A DNA stretch of 64,000 nt from Tessaracoccus defluvii (GTDB taxonomy: Bacteria; Actinomycetota; Actinomycetes; Propionibacteriales; Propionibacteriaceae). Below the pieces are notes generated by a model. That model worked only from the letters and a program-made list of their open reading frames with translations, did no database searches and was not told where the DNA came from. Where the stretch lies: contig NZ_CP060789.1 in assembly GCF_014489575.1 (NCBI RefSeq), positions 2,728,001 through 2,792,000 on the forward strand. The letters are read 5' to 3'. Within the stretch, counting starts at the first letter, position 1. Each line of letters opens with the position of its first letter. Made by a program: the position numbers and the translations under genes. This document shows, one piece after another, positions 45,849 through 54,672 of this stretch.

Positions 45849-47389
45849 CCGATCTGCTGCCCGTGCCGGTCCTGCTGGCCATCTTCGGCGCCGCCGTCGC
45901 CCTGACGCTGCCCCGCCGCCCCGGGGTCCAGCGCCTCGTCTCCGTCGTCAGCCTCAGCGGCATCGTCGCGGTCTCGGCCGTCCTGATGTGGCACACGCAC
46001 ACGCAGGGTCCGCTGGCGCTGTGGCTCGGCGGCTGGGACGCCCCGCTCGGCATCGCCCTGACCGCCGACCGGCTGAGTTCCCTGATGCTGCTGGTGGCGT
46101 CGTTCGTGGCGCTGATGGTCCTGCTCTTCGCGACGGGACAGGACAAGGAGGAGATCCGCCGGGAGACGCCGGTGTCGATCTTCCACCCGACGTTCCTGCT
46201 GCTGGTGGCCGGTGTCTCCAACGCCTTCCTGGCCGGCGACCTGTTCAACTTGTTCGTGGGATTCGAGATCCTGCTGTTCGCGTCGTATGTCCTGCTGACG
46301 CTCGGCGGTACCGGCGACCGGGTGCGGGCCGGCACCACCTACGTCGTCGTGTCGCTGCTCAGCTCGTCGCTGTTCCTCATCACGATCGCCGCCGTCTACG
46401 CCGCCACCGGTACCGTCAACCTGGCGCATCTGTCGATCCGCCTGCGCGACCTGACCAGCCCCGTGCAGCTGCTGCTCGAGGTGCTGCTCGTGGTCACGTT
46501 CTCGATCAAGGCGGCCGTCTTCCCGCTGTCGAGCTGGTTGCCCGACTCGTATCCGACGGCGCCAGCGCCCGTCACCGCCGTCTTCGCGGGCCTGCTCACC
46601 AAGGTCGGCATCTACGCGATCATCCGCACCGAGACGCTGCTGTTCCCGGAGGGCCAGCTCAACGATCTGCTGCTCGTGGCCGCTGTCCTGACCATGGTCA
46701 TCGGGATCTTTGGCGCGCTCGCGCAGGTCGAGATCAAGCGAATGCTGTCGTTCACACTGATCAGCCACATCGGCTACATGATGTTCGGCATCGCGCTGAA
46801 CACCGACGAGGGGCTGGCTGCCACCATCTTCTACACGGCGCACCACATCACCATCCAGGCGACGCTGTTCCTGGTCACCGGGCTCATCGAGCGCCGCGGC
46901 GGGACGTCGTCGCTGGACGGCCTGGGCGGCCTCATGAAGACGGCGCCGGTGCTGGCGATCATGTTCTTCGTGCCTGCAATGAACCTCGGCGGCATCCCGC
47001 CGCTGTCCGGGTTCATCGGCAAGCTCGGCCTGCTGCAGGCGGGTGTCGCGCTCGGCACCCCGCTCGCGTGGGCCGCCGTCGTCGGCGGCGTGGTGACCAG
47101 CCTCCTGACGCTGATCGCGATGGCGAAGGTGTGGAACCGTGCGTTCTGGGGCGTGAGCCCCGCGGAGGAGCGGCGGAAGGAGGCCAGCGCCGCCGAGGAG
47201 GACTACGACGAGGACGAGGACACCCGTCCGATGCCGCCGCTGCAGGTGGGCGCCACCCTCGGGCTCCTGGCCTTCGGCATCGCGCTGACGATCTTCGCCG
47301 GTCCCCTCTACGAGTACGCGACGGCGGCCGCCACCGCGTTGCGCGACGGGTCGCTGGTCAGCGTCGTCCTTCCGGAGGGGATCCGATGA
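45845..47389 (+). CDS. mrpD: Mrp antiporter subunit D
   Basis: NuoM/N-like antiporter subunit, 514 residues, about fourteen helices. Key segments include GDLFNLFVGFEILLFASYVLL (conserved Glu), SIKAAVFPLSSWLPDSYPTAPAPV (conserved Lys), AGLLTKVGIYAIIR and ALAQVEIKRMLSFTLISHIGYM. An acidic stretch EEDYDEDEDTRP near residue 460 lies in a cytoplasmic loop and is not typical of shorter homologs. ATGA overlaps on both sides. Confidence 0.95.
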   Translation: MTDLLPVPVLLAIFGAAVALTLPRRPGVQRLVSVVSLSGIVAVSAVLMWHTHTQGPLALWLGGWDAPLGIALTADRLSSLMLLVASFVALMVLLFATGQDKEEIRRETPVSIFHPTFLLLVAGVSNAFLAGDLFNLFVGFEILLFASYVLLTLGGTGDRVRAGTTYVVVSLLSSSLFLITIAAVYAATGTVNLAHLSIRLRDLTSPVQLLLEVLLVVTFSIKAAVFPLSSWLPDSYPTAPAPVTAVFAGLLTKVGIYAIIRTETLLFPEGQLNDLLLVAAVLTMVIGIFGALAQVEIKRMLSFTLISHIGYMMFGIALNTDEGLAATIFYTAHHITIQATLFLVTGLIERRGGTSSLDGLGGLMKTAPVLAIMFFVPAMNLGGIPPLSGFIGKLGLLQAGVALGTPLAWAAVVGGVVTSLLTLIAMAKVWNRAFWGVSPAEERRKEASAAEEDYDEDEDTRPMPPLQVGATLGLLAFGIALTIFAGPLYEYATAAATALRDGSLVSVVLPEGIR

Positions 47390-48006
47390 GGAGTGGCAGT
47401 AGGACAGGGACCCCGCTGCGGCAGCGGTTCCGCTTCCGGCCGCTGTCGACGGCCTCCCTGGCGATCGTCTGGGTGATCCTGTGGGGGTCGGTCTCGCCGC
47501 TGGTCATCGTGTCGGGCATCCTGCTCGGGTACCTGATCGGCGTGTTCTTCCCGCTGCCCCCGATGCACTGGCAGGGGCGCCTGCGCCCCGTCGGCATCGC
47601 CATCCTGATCTCCAGGCTGATCTTCGACCTGACGAAGTCGTCGCTGCGGGTCATGCAGCTGGTGCTGGCCAGGAAGGTGAACCTCAACGCAGGCGTCGTG
47701 CGCGTCGACCTTCTCACCGACGACGACCTGTACCAGGTGCAGGTCGCCGAGATGATCTCGCTGGTGCCGGGCACCGTCGTCATCGAGGTGGTCAGGAACC
47801 CGCGCCGGCTGTACCTGCACGTCATCGACCTGATCGCCGACGACGCCGTCGAACAGGTGCAGGAGATGTCGTACGGCGTCGAGTCGCGGGTGGTGCGGGC
47901 CTTCGGCTCACGACAGCAGATCGAGGCGTTTGACGCCGCGCGGGCCGCCGTCGGCACCCGGCCGGAACCGCTGGAGGATCCCGAACTGGAGGTGGAGGAG
48001 ACGTGA
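47386..48006 (+). CDS. mrpE: Mrp antiporter subunit E
   Basis: A 206-residue MnhE subunit: short basic start, two transmembrane segments (about 22-58), an amphipathic stretch containing ARKVNLNAGVVRVDLLTDDD, and the conserved NSISLVPGT-like motif here as AEMISLVPGTVVIEV. Cytoplasmic C-terminal part with an acidic ending. Overlaps mrpD and mrpF by four bases. Confidence 0.93.
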   Translation: MRSGSRTGTPLRQRFRFRPLSTASLAIVWVILWGSVSPLVIVSGILLGYLIGVFFPLPPMHWQGRLRPVGIAILISRLIFDLTKSSLRVMQLVLARKVNLNAGVVRVDLLTDDDLYQVQVAEMISLVPGTVVIEVVRNPRRLYLHVIDLIADDAVEQVQEMSYGVESRVVRAFGSRQQIEAFDAARAAVGTRPEPLEDPELEVEET

Positions 48007-48311
48007 CACTGGCGACCGACCTCATCATGTCGCTGGCCGCGGTGGCGCTGCTGATCGCCGCCCTGATCGGCGTGACGCGCATCGCCGCCGGGCCGAGCCA
48101 GCTCGACCGTTCGGTGGCGGCCGACCTGATCGTCGCCGTCGTCGTCGCCTCGCTGGGCCTGTGGACGGCCTGGCGGGGGCTGTCGACCGAACTGCTGGTC
48201 GTGGCGCTGCTGTCCATGCTCGGCTTCACGAGCGCCGTCTCGATCGCCAGGATGGTGGGCGAGCGGAACTCGATGCGACGCGGCAGGCAGAGCGGAGGGG
48301 ACCATGGCTGA
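48003..48311 (+). CDS. mrpF: Mrp antiporter subunit F
   Basis: A 102-residue MnhF subunit with three transmembrane helices. The family sequence IAALIGVTRIAAGPSQLDRSVAADLI and the final helix ELLVVALLSMLGFTSAVSIAR are clear. GTG start overlaps mrpE (GTGA). Overlaps mrpG by eight bases. Confidence 0.93.
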   Translation: MTLATDLIMSLAAVALLIAALIGVTRIAAGPSQLDRSVAADLIVAVVVASLGLWTAWRGLSTELLVVALLSMLGFTSAVSIARMVGERNSMRRGRQSGGDHG

Positions 48312-48672
48312 GGTGTTCGATCTGATCGGCGCGCTGTTCATCCTCATCGGGGCCCTGCTGTGCCTCGGTGCGGCCATCGCGCTGCGACGTTTCCCCGATG
48401 TGCTCACGAAGATGCACGCCATCACCAAGCCGCAGGTCCTGGGGATCATCGCGGTCACGCTGGGCGTCGCGTTCAGCCTCCGCACGTGGTGGGCCGCGGG
48501 GCTGTGCCTGCTCATCGTGGTGTTGCAGCTGCTGACGGCGCCCGTCTCGGCGACCATGGTGGCGCGCAGCGCCAGCCGCTCGGGCCTCATCGATGACGCG
48601 GGGCTGAAGGTCAACCACCTGACCGAGGACCTCCGCGACGCCGGCTACAGCCGCCCCGACCGCGACGCCTGA
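48304..48672 (+). CDS. mrpG: Mrp antiporter subunit G
   Basis: A 122-residue MnhG subunit with three transmembrane helices. Family motif LRRFPDVLTKMHAITKPQVLGI is intact. It closes the complete mrpA(B)CDEFG operon; the whole set should form a Na+/H+ antiporter important for sodium and alkali tolerance. No strong terminator follows, only a weak GC hairpin around 48675-48705. Confidence 0.94.
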   Translation: MAEVFDLIGALFILIGALLCLGAAIALRRFPDVLTKMHAITKPQVLGIIAVTLGVAFSLRTWWAAGLCLLIVVLQLLTAPVSATMVARSASRSGLIDDAGLKVNHLTEDLRDAGYSRPDRDA

Positions 48673-48719
48673 TCCGCGGTCCTGCAGATCCGCGGGACCG
48701 TCAGGGGCACAGTGGGGTC

Positions 48720-49106
48720 ATGGACACGTTGAGCAGTTCCCAGATCGCCACCGCCCGCCTCGCCGACTGGCACCTGGCGGGCGACACCCTGCTGGCCCGT
48801 TTCTCCTCCCCTGACTTCGCGACGGGGGCGGAGCTGGTCGCGGGCATCGCCGAGGCGGCAGACGCCGCGAACCACCACCCCGACATCGTGCTGCGGTACC
48901 CGTCGGTCATCGTGACGCTGACCTCGCACGACGCGGGCGGCGTCACGCAGCGCGACGTGCGCATGGCGCGCACGGTCTCCGACCTGGCCGAGCGGCTGGG
49001 CCTGACGGCAGCGCCTGCATCGGCGGAGCTCGACGCGGCGCTGGAGTCGGCGGCGGCAGAGGTGGGAGCGACGGCCGCCTGGCTGGCGGTCGAGTTCCGC
49101 GCGTAG
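48720..49106 (+). CDS. Pterin-4a-carbinolamine dehydratase-like protein
   Basis: A 128-residue protein with the PCD/DCoH core: AAEAADAANHHPDIVLRYPSVIVTLTSHDAGGVTQRDVRMA-type wording, seen here from about residue 42 to 82, contains the HHPD active-site motif and downstream SHDAGG. It would recycle pterin cofactor, but no aromatic hydroxylase is adjacent. The last 35 residues extend past the usual domain and are Ala-rich. Convergent with the LLM oxidoreductase, nine bases apart. Confidence 0.82.
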   Translation: MDTLSSSQIATARLADWHLAGDTLLARFSSPDFATGAELVAGIAEAADAANHHPDIVLRYPSVIVTLTSHDAGGVTQRDVRMARTVSDLAERLGLTAAPASAELDAALESAAAEVGATAAWLAVEFRA

Positions 49107-49115
49107 CCGGCCCCG

Positions 49116-50180
49116 TCAGAGGACGCCGGCGAGCAGCTCCAACGTCCGCCTGCGCGCCGGCCACACGTCCGGCGCATCCTCCGGGCGCGCCCCGGCCACC
49201 AGGTGCAGCATGACCTCGTCCACCTCGAACTCGTCCGCCAGCCGGCGCAGCCGGTCGCCGACCTGTGCCGGCGTCCCGACCGCCCACGTGTCCACCGTCG
49301 GCGCGATCACGTCACGGAAGTGGTCGGTCAGCAGCGAGCGGGCATGCGCGCCGACCAGCGGCGCCGGATCCAGACCTGCCCCCGTGCGCAGCCGGGCCAT
49401 GGAGACCATGTGCGGCTCGGCCAGCTCCCACGCCTCCTGCTCGTCCTCCGCGACGGAGACGTTGACCGACAGGAACGTGATGGGCGTCTGCGCCGGGGTA
49501 GCGGCCTGGAACTCGCCGCGGTACAGGTCGAGCGCGCGACGGGTGCCCTGGCCGGAGAAGTGGTGCGCGAAGACGTAGGGCATCCCCAGCGAGGCGGCCA
49601 ACTGCGCCGAGTAGTCGCTGGAGCCCAGCAGCCAGATCTGCGGCGGATGCGGCAGGTCCGGCGCGGGACGCAGCTCGCGGACCTGCCCCCGCGGCAGCCG
49701 GACGGCGGCACCCTCGGCCGACAGCAGCGCCTGGATCTCGCGGACGTGCCGCGGGAACTCCTCCACCGGGTCGACGGGACGACCGTCGGGGCCGACGTAG
49801 TGCGAGCCGGTCAGCTGGCCGCGGATAGCGGCCGACGTGACGGGATCGGTGCCGGGCGCGCGACCGAGACCGAGGTCGATGCGGTCGCCGTAGACGTTGG
49901 CGAGGAGAGCGAACTGCTCCGCGACGGCCAGCGGCGAGTGGTTGGGCAGCATGACGCCGCCGGAGCCGAGCCTGATCCTGCTCGTGTTCTGCCCGAGGTA
50001 CATCAGCTCGATGGCGGGCGAGGTGGATGCGACGGCGGGGGTGTTGTGATGCTCCGCGACCCAGTACCGGTGGTAGCCGAGGCGGTCGGCGGCCTCGATC
50101 AGGTCGCGGCTGGCGCGCAGCGCCTGGGCCGCGGTCTGGCCGGTCCGGACGTCGATGAGATCAAGCACGGAAAGACGCAT
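49116..50180 (-). CDS. LLM-class flavin-dependent oxidoreductase
   Basis: A 354-residue luciferase-like monooxygenase of the YwcH/YhbW group. Family features are YWVAEHHNTPAVASTSPA near residue 45, RIRLGSGGVMLPNHSPLAVAEQFALL around 70-95 and RIDLGLGRAPGTDP. Likely FMN-dependent (FMNH2 or F420 cannot be separated with certainty); substrate unknown. Divergent from pta, 116 bases apart. Confidence 0.87.
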   Translation of the reverse strand: MRLSVLDLIDVRTGQTAAQALRASRDLIEAADRLGYHRYWVAEHHNTPAVASTSPAIELMYLGQNTSRIRLGSGGVMLPNHSPLAVAEQFALLANVYGDRIDLGLGRAPGTDPVTSAAIRGQLTGSHYVGPDGRPVDPVEEFPRHVREIQALLSAEGAAVRLPRGQVRELRPAPDLPHPPQIWLLGSSDYSAQLAASLGMPYVFAHHFSGQGTRRALDLYRGEFQAATPAQTPITFLSVNVSVAEDEQEAWELAEPHMVSMARLRTGAGLDPAPLVGAHARSLLTDHFRDVIAPTVDTWAVGTPAQVGDRLRRLADEFEVDEVMLHLVAGARPEDAPDVWPARRRTLELLAGVL

Positions 50181-50284
50181 GGCCCGAGGCTACAGCGGAG
50201 GACCAATGCGTTCCCGGAGCCGGGCAGATGCTCAACCCTCCCCGCGCGCTCCCCCTCGAGGCGGGCCGGACGCATCGGGCAAGG

Positions 50285-50290
50285 TAGGGT
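50285..50290 (+). promoter_or_regulatory. -10 box of a probable leaderless promoter (pta)
   Basis: TAGGGT ends six bases before the GTG at 50297 and no Shine-Dalgarno is present. Confidence 0.55.
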
Positions 50291-50296
50291 GACCCC

Positions 50297-52357
50297 GTGA
50301 CTAAGAGTGTGTACATTGCCTCGTCGGAGCGGCAGGTCAGCAAGTCGTCTATTGCGCTTGGCCTCGTCGATCTCTTCGCCCGCCAGGTCCGCTCGGTGGG
50401 CGTGTTCCGCCCACTCGTGCAGTCGGTCTCCTCCGACGCCGTGACCGAGGCCATGATCTCCCTCAAGGGCGTGAACCAGACCCTCGAGAACACCGTCGGC
50501 GTGACGTACGCCGAATGGGCCGAGGACCCCGACCACGCCATCGACGTCATCGTCGCCAAGTACAGCGCCCTCGCGGAGAAGCGCGACGCCATGGTGATCC
50601 TCGGCTCCGACTACGAGGACCTCGACTCCTCGTCGGAGCTCGCCACCAACGCGAAGATCGCCGCGAACCTCAACTCGCCGGTCCTGTTCGTCGGCCGCGC
50701 CTCGGGACGCACCCCGGAGCAGGTTGCCCGCATCGCCGAGAACGCCGTCGAGGTGCTCGAGGCGTCCCACAACAACGTCATCGGCCTGGTCGCCACGCAC
50801 ACCGACCCGGCCGCGGTCGACGCCGTCAGGGCCGCCCTCACGGGGGTCCGCGAGGAGGCCGTCGTCTCGGTGCTTCCCGTCAACGCGGTGTTGGGCGCCC
50901 CGTCCGTCGCCGCGCAGTTCGCCGCCGTCGACGCCACGCAGTGGCTCGGCCGGGCCGACTTCAGCGCCGTCGAGTCGCTGCACACCATCGTCGGCGGCAT
51001 GACGCTGCCGAACCTGCTGCCGCGGCTGAAGCGCGAGGCCACGGTGATTCTACCGGCCGACCGCCTCGACCTGCTTCCGGGCCTGATCATGGCCCACCGC
51101 TCCCCCGACTACGGGCCGCTCGCCGCGCTGGTGCTCACCGGCGGCTTCGAGATCCCCGAGTCGGTGTCGCGTCTCTTCTCCGACTCCGCGATCGATCTGC
51201 CGATCGCCGTCACGTCGGGGGACACGTTCTCGACAGCGGTCGCCCTGCAGGACGTGCGTGGCACGTCGACCGGGTCGGCCCGCAAGATCGAGGTGTCGCG
51301 GACCCTGTTCTCCGAGCACGTCGACGAGTCGGCCCTGCTGGCCGCCATCGACTTCCAGCGCACCGAGATCCGCACCCCGACGATGTTCGAGTACCAGATC
51401 ATGCAGCAGGCGCGCGCCAACCGGCAGCGGATCGTGCTGCCCGAGGCGGCCGACGACCGCATCCTCACCGCGGCCGCGGAGGTGCTGCAGCGCTCGGTCG
51501 CCGACCTGATCCTGCTGGGCGACAGCGCGAAGATCAGCCAGCGCGCCACGGAGCTGGGCCTGAACCTGTCCGAGGCGACCGTCGTCAACCCGGAGGATCC
51601 GGAGCTGACGCGTCAGTTCGCCGAGGAATACGCCCGGCTGCGCGCCCACAAGGGCGTCACGCTGGAGCAGGCGGCCGCCAAACTCAAGGACCTGTCCTAC
51701 TTCGGCACGATGATGGTCCACCTCGGCATGGCCGACGGCATGGTCTCCGGCGCCATCAACACGACCGCCAACACGATCCGCCCGTCGCTCGAGTTCATCA
51801 AGACGGTCCCCGGCCTGAGCGTCGTGTCGGGCTCGTTCCTGATGTGCATGAGCAACCGCGTCCTCGTCTACGCCGACTGCGCCGTCAACCCGGATCCGAC
51901 CGCCGAGCAGCTCGCCGACGTGGCGATCTCGTCGGCCAAGACCGCCGTCAACTTCGGCATCGAGCCGCGGATCGCGATGCTGTCCTACTCGACCGGCGAC
52001 TCCGGCCAGGGCGCCGACGTCGACAAGGTCCGCGAGGCGACGCGCCTGGTGCGCGAGCGTGCGCCGGAGCTCAAGGTCGAGGGCCCCATCCAGTTCGACG
52101 CCGCGGTGGACATGACCGTCGCGCAGAAGAAGATGCCCGGCTCGGAGGTCGCGGGCCGCGCGACCGTGTTCATCTTCCCGGACCTCAACACCGGCAACAA
52201 CACCTACAAGGCCGTGCAGCGCACCTCCGGTGCGGTCGCCATCGGCCCGGTGCTGCAGGGCCTCCGGAAGCCCGTCAACGACCTGAGCCGCGGCGCCCTC
52301 GTCGACGACATCGTCTCCACGATCACCATCACCGCCATCCAGGCACAGGACCAGTAA
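50297..52357 (+). CDS. pta: Phosphate acetyltransferase (long form)
   Basis: Converts acetyl-CoA and phosphate to acetyl phosphate. The 686-residue long form has an N-terminal P-loop-like/BioD-type domain (residues 1-200), a DRTGG domain (about 215-330, e.g. SVESLHTIVGGMTLPNLLPRL) and the C-terminal catalytic domain (about 360-686: QRIVLPEAADDRILTAA, SYFGTMMVHLGMADGMVSGAINTTANTIRP, FPDLNTGNNTYKAVQR). The Walker A-like region is degenerate (SSERQVSKSSIALGL). Followed 70 bases later by ackA; together they make acetate and ATP. Confidence 0.97.
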   Translation: MTKSVYIASSERQVSKSSIALGLVDLFARQVRSVGVFRPLVQSVSSDAVTEAMISLKGVNQTLENTVGVTYAEWAEDPDHAIDVIVAKYSALAEKRDAMVILGSDYEDLDSSSELATNAKIAANLNSPVLFVGRASGRTPEQVARIAENAVEVLEASHNNVIGLVATHTDPAAVDAVRAALTGVREEAVVSVLPVNAVLGAPSVAAQFAAVDATQWLGRADFSAVESLHTIVGGMTLPNLLPRLKREATVILPADRLDLLPGLIMAHRSPDYGPLAALVLTGGFEIPESVSRLFSDSAIDLPIAVTSGDTFSTAVALQDVRGTSTGSARKIEVSRTLFSEHVDESALLAAIDFQRTEIRTPTMFEYQIMQQARANRQRIVLPEAADDRILTAAAEVLQRSVADLILLGDSAKISQRATELGLNLSEATVVNPEDPELTRQFAEEYARLRAHKGVTLEQAAAKLKDLSYFGTMMVHLGMADGMVSGAINTTANTIRPSLEFIKTVPGLSVVSGSFLMCMSNRVLVYADCAVNPDPTAEQLADVAISSAKTAVNFGIEPRIAMLSYSTGDSGQGADVDKVREATRLVRERAPELKVEGPIQFDAAVDMTVAQKKMPGSEVAGRATVFIFPDLNTGNNTYKAVQRTSGAVAIGPVLQGLRKPVNDLSRGALVDDIVSTITITAIQAQDQ

Positions 52358-52427
52358 GGTCCGCCAGGGCCGCGGCGGGGGCCTCCCGCCGCGGTCAGAC
52401 AGCTCAACCCCTAAGGAACCGTCCGTC

Positions 52428-53612
52428 ATGGCCCAGCCGATCCTCCTGCTCAACTGCGGATCGTCGTCAATCAAGTACCAGCTCCTCGACCCGGATCAGG
52501 CGAGCCCCCTCGCGGTCGGGCTGGTGCAGAGGATCGGGCAGGAGGTGTCCACGATCGACCACGAGGTCGGCGAGGCCGAGTTCCACGACGAGCGCCCCTT
52601 CGCTGACCACACAGAGGCCGTCGCGGCCGTCGTCAAGATGTTCACGGACCACGGCCCGAGCCTCGAGGGCGTCGGCGCCGTCGGCCACCGCACGGTCCAC
52701 GGCGGCTCGACGTTCGTCGAGTCGGTGCTGATCGACGAGGGCGTCGTCGCGAAGCTCGAGGAGCTCTCCGGCCTGGCGCCGCTGCACAACCCGCCCGCGA
52801 TCGCCGGCATCCGTGCCGCGCAGGCCGTGCTGCCTGAGGTTCCGCACGTCGCCGTCTTCGACACGGCCTTCTTCGCGACGCTCCCCGCCGAGGCCTACAC
52901 CTACGCGATCGACACCGCGGTGGCGGAGAAGTTCGGCATCCGCAAGTACGGCTTCCACGGCACCTCGCACAGCTACGTGTCCCGCAAGGCCGCCGAGTAC
53001 CTCGGCCGCCCGATCGAGGACACCAAGATCATCGTCTGCCACCTCGGCAACGGCGCCTCGATCTCCGCGGTCGACGGCGGCGTCGCCGTCGACACGTCCA
53101 TGGGCCTGACCCCGCTGCAGGGCCTCGTCATGGGCACCCGCTCCGGCGACGTCGACCCCGGCCTACACGCCTTCCTGGTCCGCAACGGCATGTCGATCGA
53201 CGAGGTCGACACGCTGCTGAACAAGCAGTCCGGCATGGGTGGCCTGTGTGGCTACACCGACATGCGCGACGTGAAGTCGCAGATCGCCGCAGGCGACGAG
53301 CGCACCAAGCTCGCCCTCGACATCTACGTGCACCGCCTGGTGAGCTACATCGGCTCGTACATCGCCATCCTCGGCGGCCTCGACGCGATCGTGTTCACGG
53401 CCGGCATCGGCGAGAACGCCGACCACGTGCGCGGCCCTGTCGTGCGCCGCCTCGCGCACCTCGGCCTCATCCTCGACGAGGAGGCCAACCTGCAGCGTTC
53501 GAAGCAGGCCCGCGAGATCTCGACGGCGGACTCGCCCGTCAAGGTGCTCGTCATCCCCACGAACGAGGAACTGGAGATGGCGCAGGAGACCCTGGAGGTC
53601 ATCTCCCGCTGA
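52428..53612 (+). CDS. ackA: Acetate kinase
   Basis: Transfers phosphate from acetyl phosphate to ADP. 394 residues, complete. Signatures are LLNCGSSSIKYQLLD (phosphate 1), GHRTVHGGSTF, KYGFHGTSHSYVSRKAA, HLGNGASISAVDGGVAVDTSMGLTPLQG (split in the family into phosphate 2 and adenosine motifs) and FTAGIGENADHVR. In operon order after pta; AAGGAACC precedes the ATG. A strong terminator follows. Confidence 0.97.
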   Translation: MAQPILLLNCGSSSIKYQLLDPDQASPLAVGLVQRIGQEVSTIDHEVGEAEFHDERPFADHTEAVAAVVKMFTDHGPSLEGVGAVGHRTVHGGSTFVESVLIDEGVVAKLEELSGLAPLHNPPAIAGIRAAQAVLPEVPHVAVFDTAFFATLPAEAYTYAIDTAVAEKFGIRKYGFHGTSHSYVSRKAAEYLGRPIEDTKIIVCHLGNGASISAVDGGVAVDTSMGLTPLQGLVMGTRSGDVDPGLHAFLVRNGMSIDEVDTLLNKQSGMGGLCGYTDMRDVKSQIAAGDERTKLALDIYVHRLVSYIGSYIAILGGLDAIVFTAGIGENADHVRGPVVRRLAHLGLILDEEANLQRSKQAREISTADSPVKVLVIPTNEELEMAQETLEVISR

Positions 53613-53616
53613 CCGC

Positions 53617-53660
53617 CGACGAAGGGGGCCGCCACGGATCCGTGGCGGCCCCCTTCGTCG
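53617..53660. terminator. Intrinsic terminator, bidirectional
   Basis: A 20-bp perfect stem (53617-53636 with 53641-53660) with a GATC loop lies between ackA and the convergent membrane-protein gene. It overlaps neither coding region. Confidence 0.93.
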
Positions 53661-53661
53661 T

Positions 53662-54063
53662 TCATCCGCGGCGCACGAACCCCCAGATGCCGATGGCCGC
53701 GATACCCACGCCCCCCAGGGCGAACGCGACCTGCACGACAGTCGCCGTCGTCTCCCCCAAGGGGCGGGCGAACCCGCCGACGGCCGGCACGATGGCGACG
53801 ACCGCAGCCCCGGCGACAGCCCCCGCGATCAGCGACGCGATCCGCCGCCCATCGCGGACCCGGCGACAGCCCCGGACCTGCGCGACGACAAGCCCACACA
53901 CGAGGATCAGGCCCAGCGCAGCCACTGCGACCAGCACCCGGAAGAAGGCCGGCTCGGCCGGCGCCGTCACCGCGAGCCAGACCAGCAGCGCTGCCGCCAC
54001 ACCACACAGCACTGCCGCGACGCGCCACAGCGTCGGCTCAGATCCCGGGGTCGTCACGGGCAC
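53662..54063 (-). CDS. Hypothetical four-helix membrane protein
   Basis: A 133-residue protein with four predicted transmembrane helices, a basic loop RGCRRVRDGRRIAS between helices 2 and 3 and a final RRG. No family recognised. The start is uncertain (GTG at 54061-54063 or 54055-54057); the frame stays open to 54210 but the upstream part overlaps the divergent gene and looks non-coding. No SD visible. Confidence 0.5.
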   Translation of the reverse strand: MPVTTPGSEPTLWRVAAVLCGVAAALLVWLAVTAPAEPAFFRVLVAVAALGLILVCGLVVAQVRGCRRVRDGRRIASLIAGAVAGAAVVAIVPAVGGFARPLGETTATVVQVAFALGGVGIAAIGIWGFVRRG

Positions 54064-54093
54064 ATTCTGCCACCCCGTGAGCCACCGCGTTGT

Positions 54094-54099
54094 TAGCCT
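54094..54099 (+). promoter_or_regulatory. -10 box of a probable leaderless promoter (54106 cassette)
   Basis: TAGCCT ends six bases before the GTG at 54106, with no Shine-Dalgarno. Confidence 0.5.
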
Positions 54100-54105
54100 G
54101 CGTCC

Positions 54106-54672
54106 GTGGTTGAACCAATCGAGTACCTCGTCGCCTTCACGTTCGATGGCCTCCGTGTGGAGTCCGTGCGGATCGCGGACGGCTGGCATGAGTCGGTGCC
54201 CGCCGAACACTTCGGGACCGCGGCACTGGCGTCGTTCAGCGAACAGTTCCTGACCGCGACACGGCTCGGCGGCGCCGAGGCAGCAGGCACGGGGCGGTTA
54301 CGGATACCCCCGTCGGTGGCGAACGATCTCGGAGCGCGCGCCGCGGACCTCGCGGAACAGGCCTGGTCCCTCCTGGCCGACGCGACGCGGCTGCTCGAAC
54401 AGGGGCCACCGGAGGAACCGGAGACCGAACAGTTCCACGACATCGACCGCCATGTCGTCGTCGAGACCCGCGACGGTCAGCTCGTCGACATCGCCGTCAA
54501 CCCGACGCTGCTGGCGGCGGATCCGGTCCGCATCGAGGGGGCCCTGTTGTCCGCCCTCAATCAGTACCTCGACGCGACGCCACGCGACACGCCGGCCGGC
54601 CGACTGGGCGTGCTCCATCGTGAGCACCGGCTCCTGGCGGAGGCGATCAACGAGTACAGGGAGAGGCCATGA
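54106..54672 (+). CDS. YbaB/EspL-like protein with duplicated half-domain
   Basis: A 188-residue acidic protein, no signal peptide or transmembrane part. Two stretches look like one another and like YbaB/EbfC-type beta-hairpin-plus-helix folds: residues about 6-55 (VAFTFDGLRVESVRIADGWHE...LASFSEQF) and about 122-165 (VVVETRDGQLVDIAVNPTLL...LLSALNQYL), joined by a helical segment. YbaB-like proteins such as EspL occur in ESX type VII secretion loci. First gene of a three-gene cassette, overlapping the next gene by four bases. Function is not established. Confidence 0.55.
   Translation: MVEPIEYLVAFTFDGLRVESVRIADGWHESVPAEHFGTAALASFSEQFLTATRLGGAEAAGTGRLRIPPSVANDLGARAADLAEQAWSLLADATRLLEQGPPEEPETEQFHDIDRHVVVETRDGQLVDIAVNPTLLAADPVRIEGALLSALNQYLDATPRDTPAGRLGVLHREHRLLAEAINEYRERP

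Noticed and set aside
48675..48705. Terminator after mrpG
   Set aside because: Only a weak, interrupted GC pairing is seen and no T tract; too poor to call.
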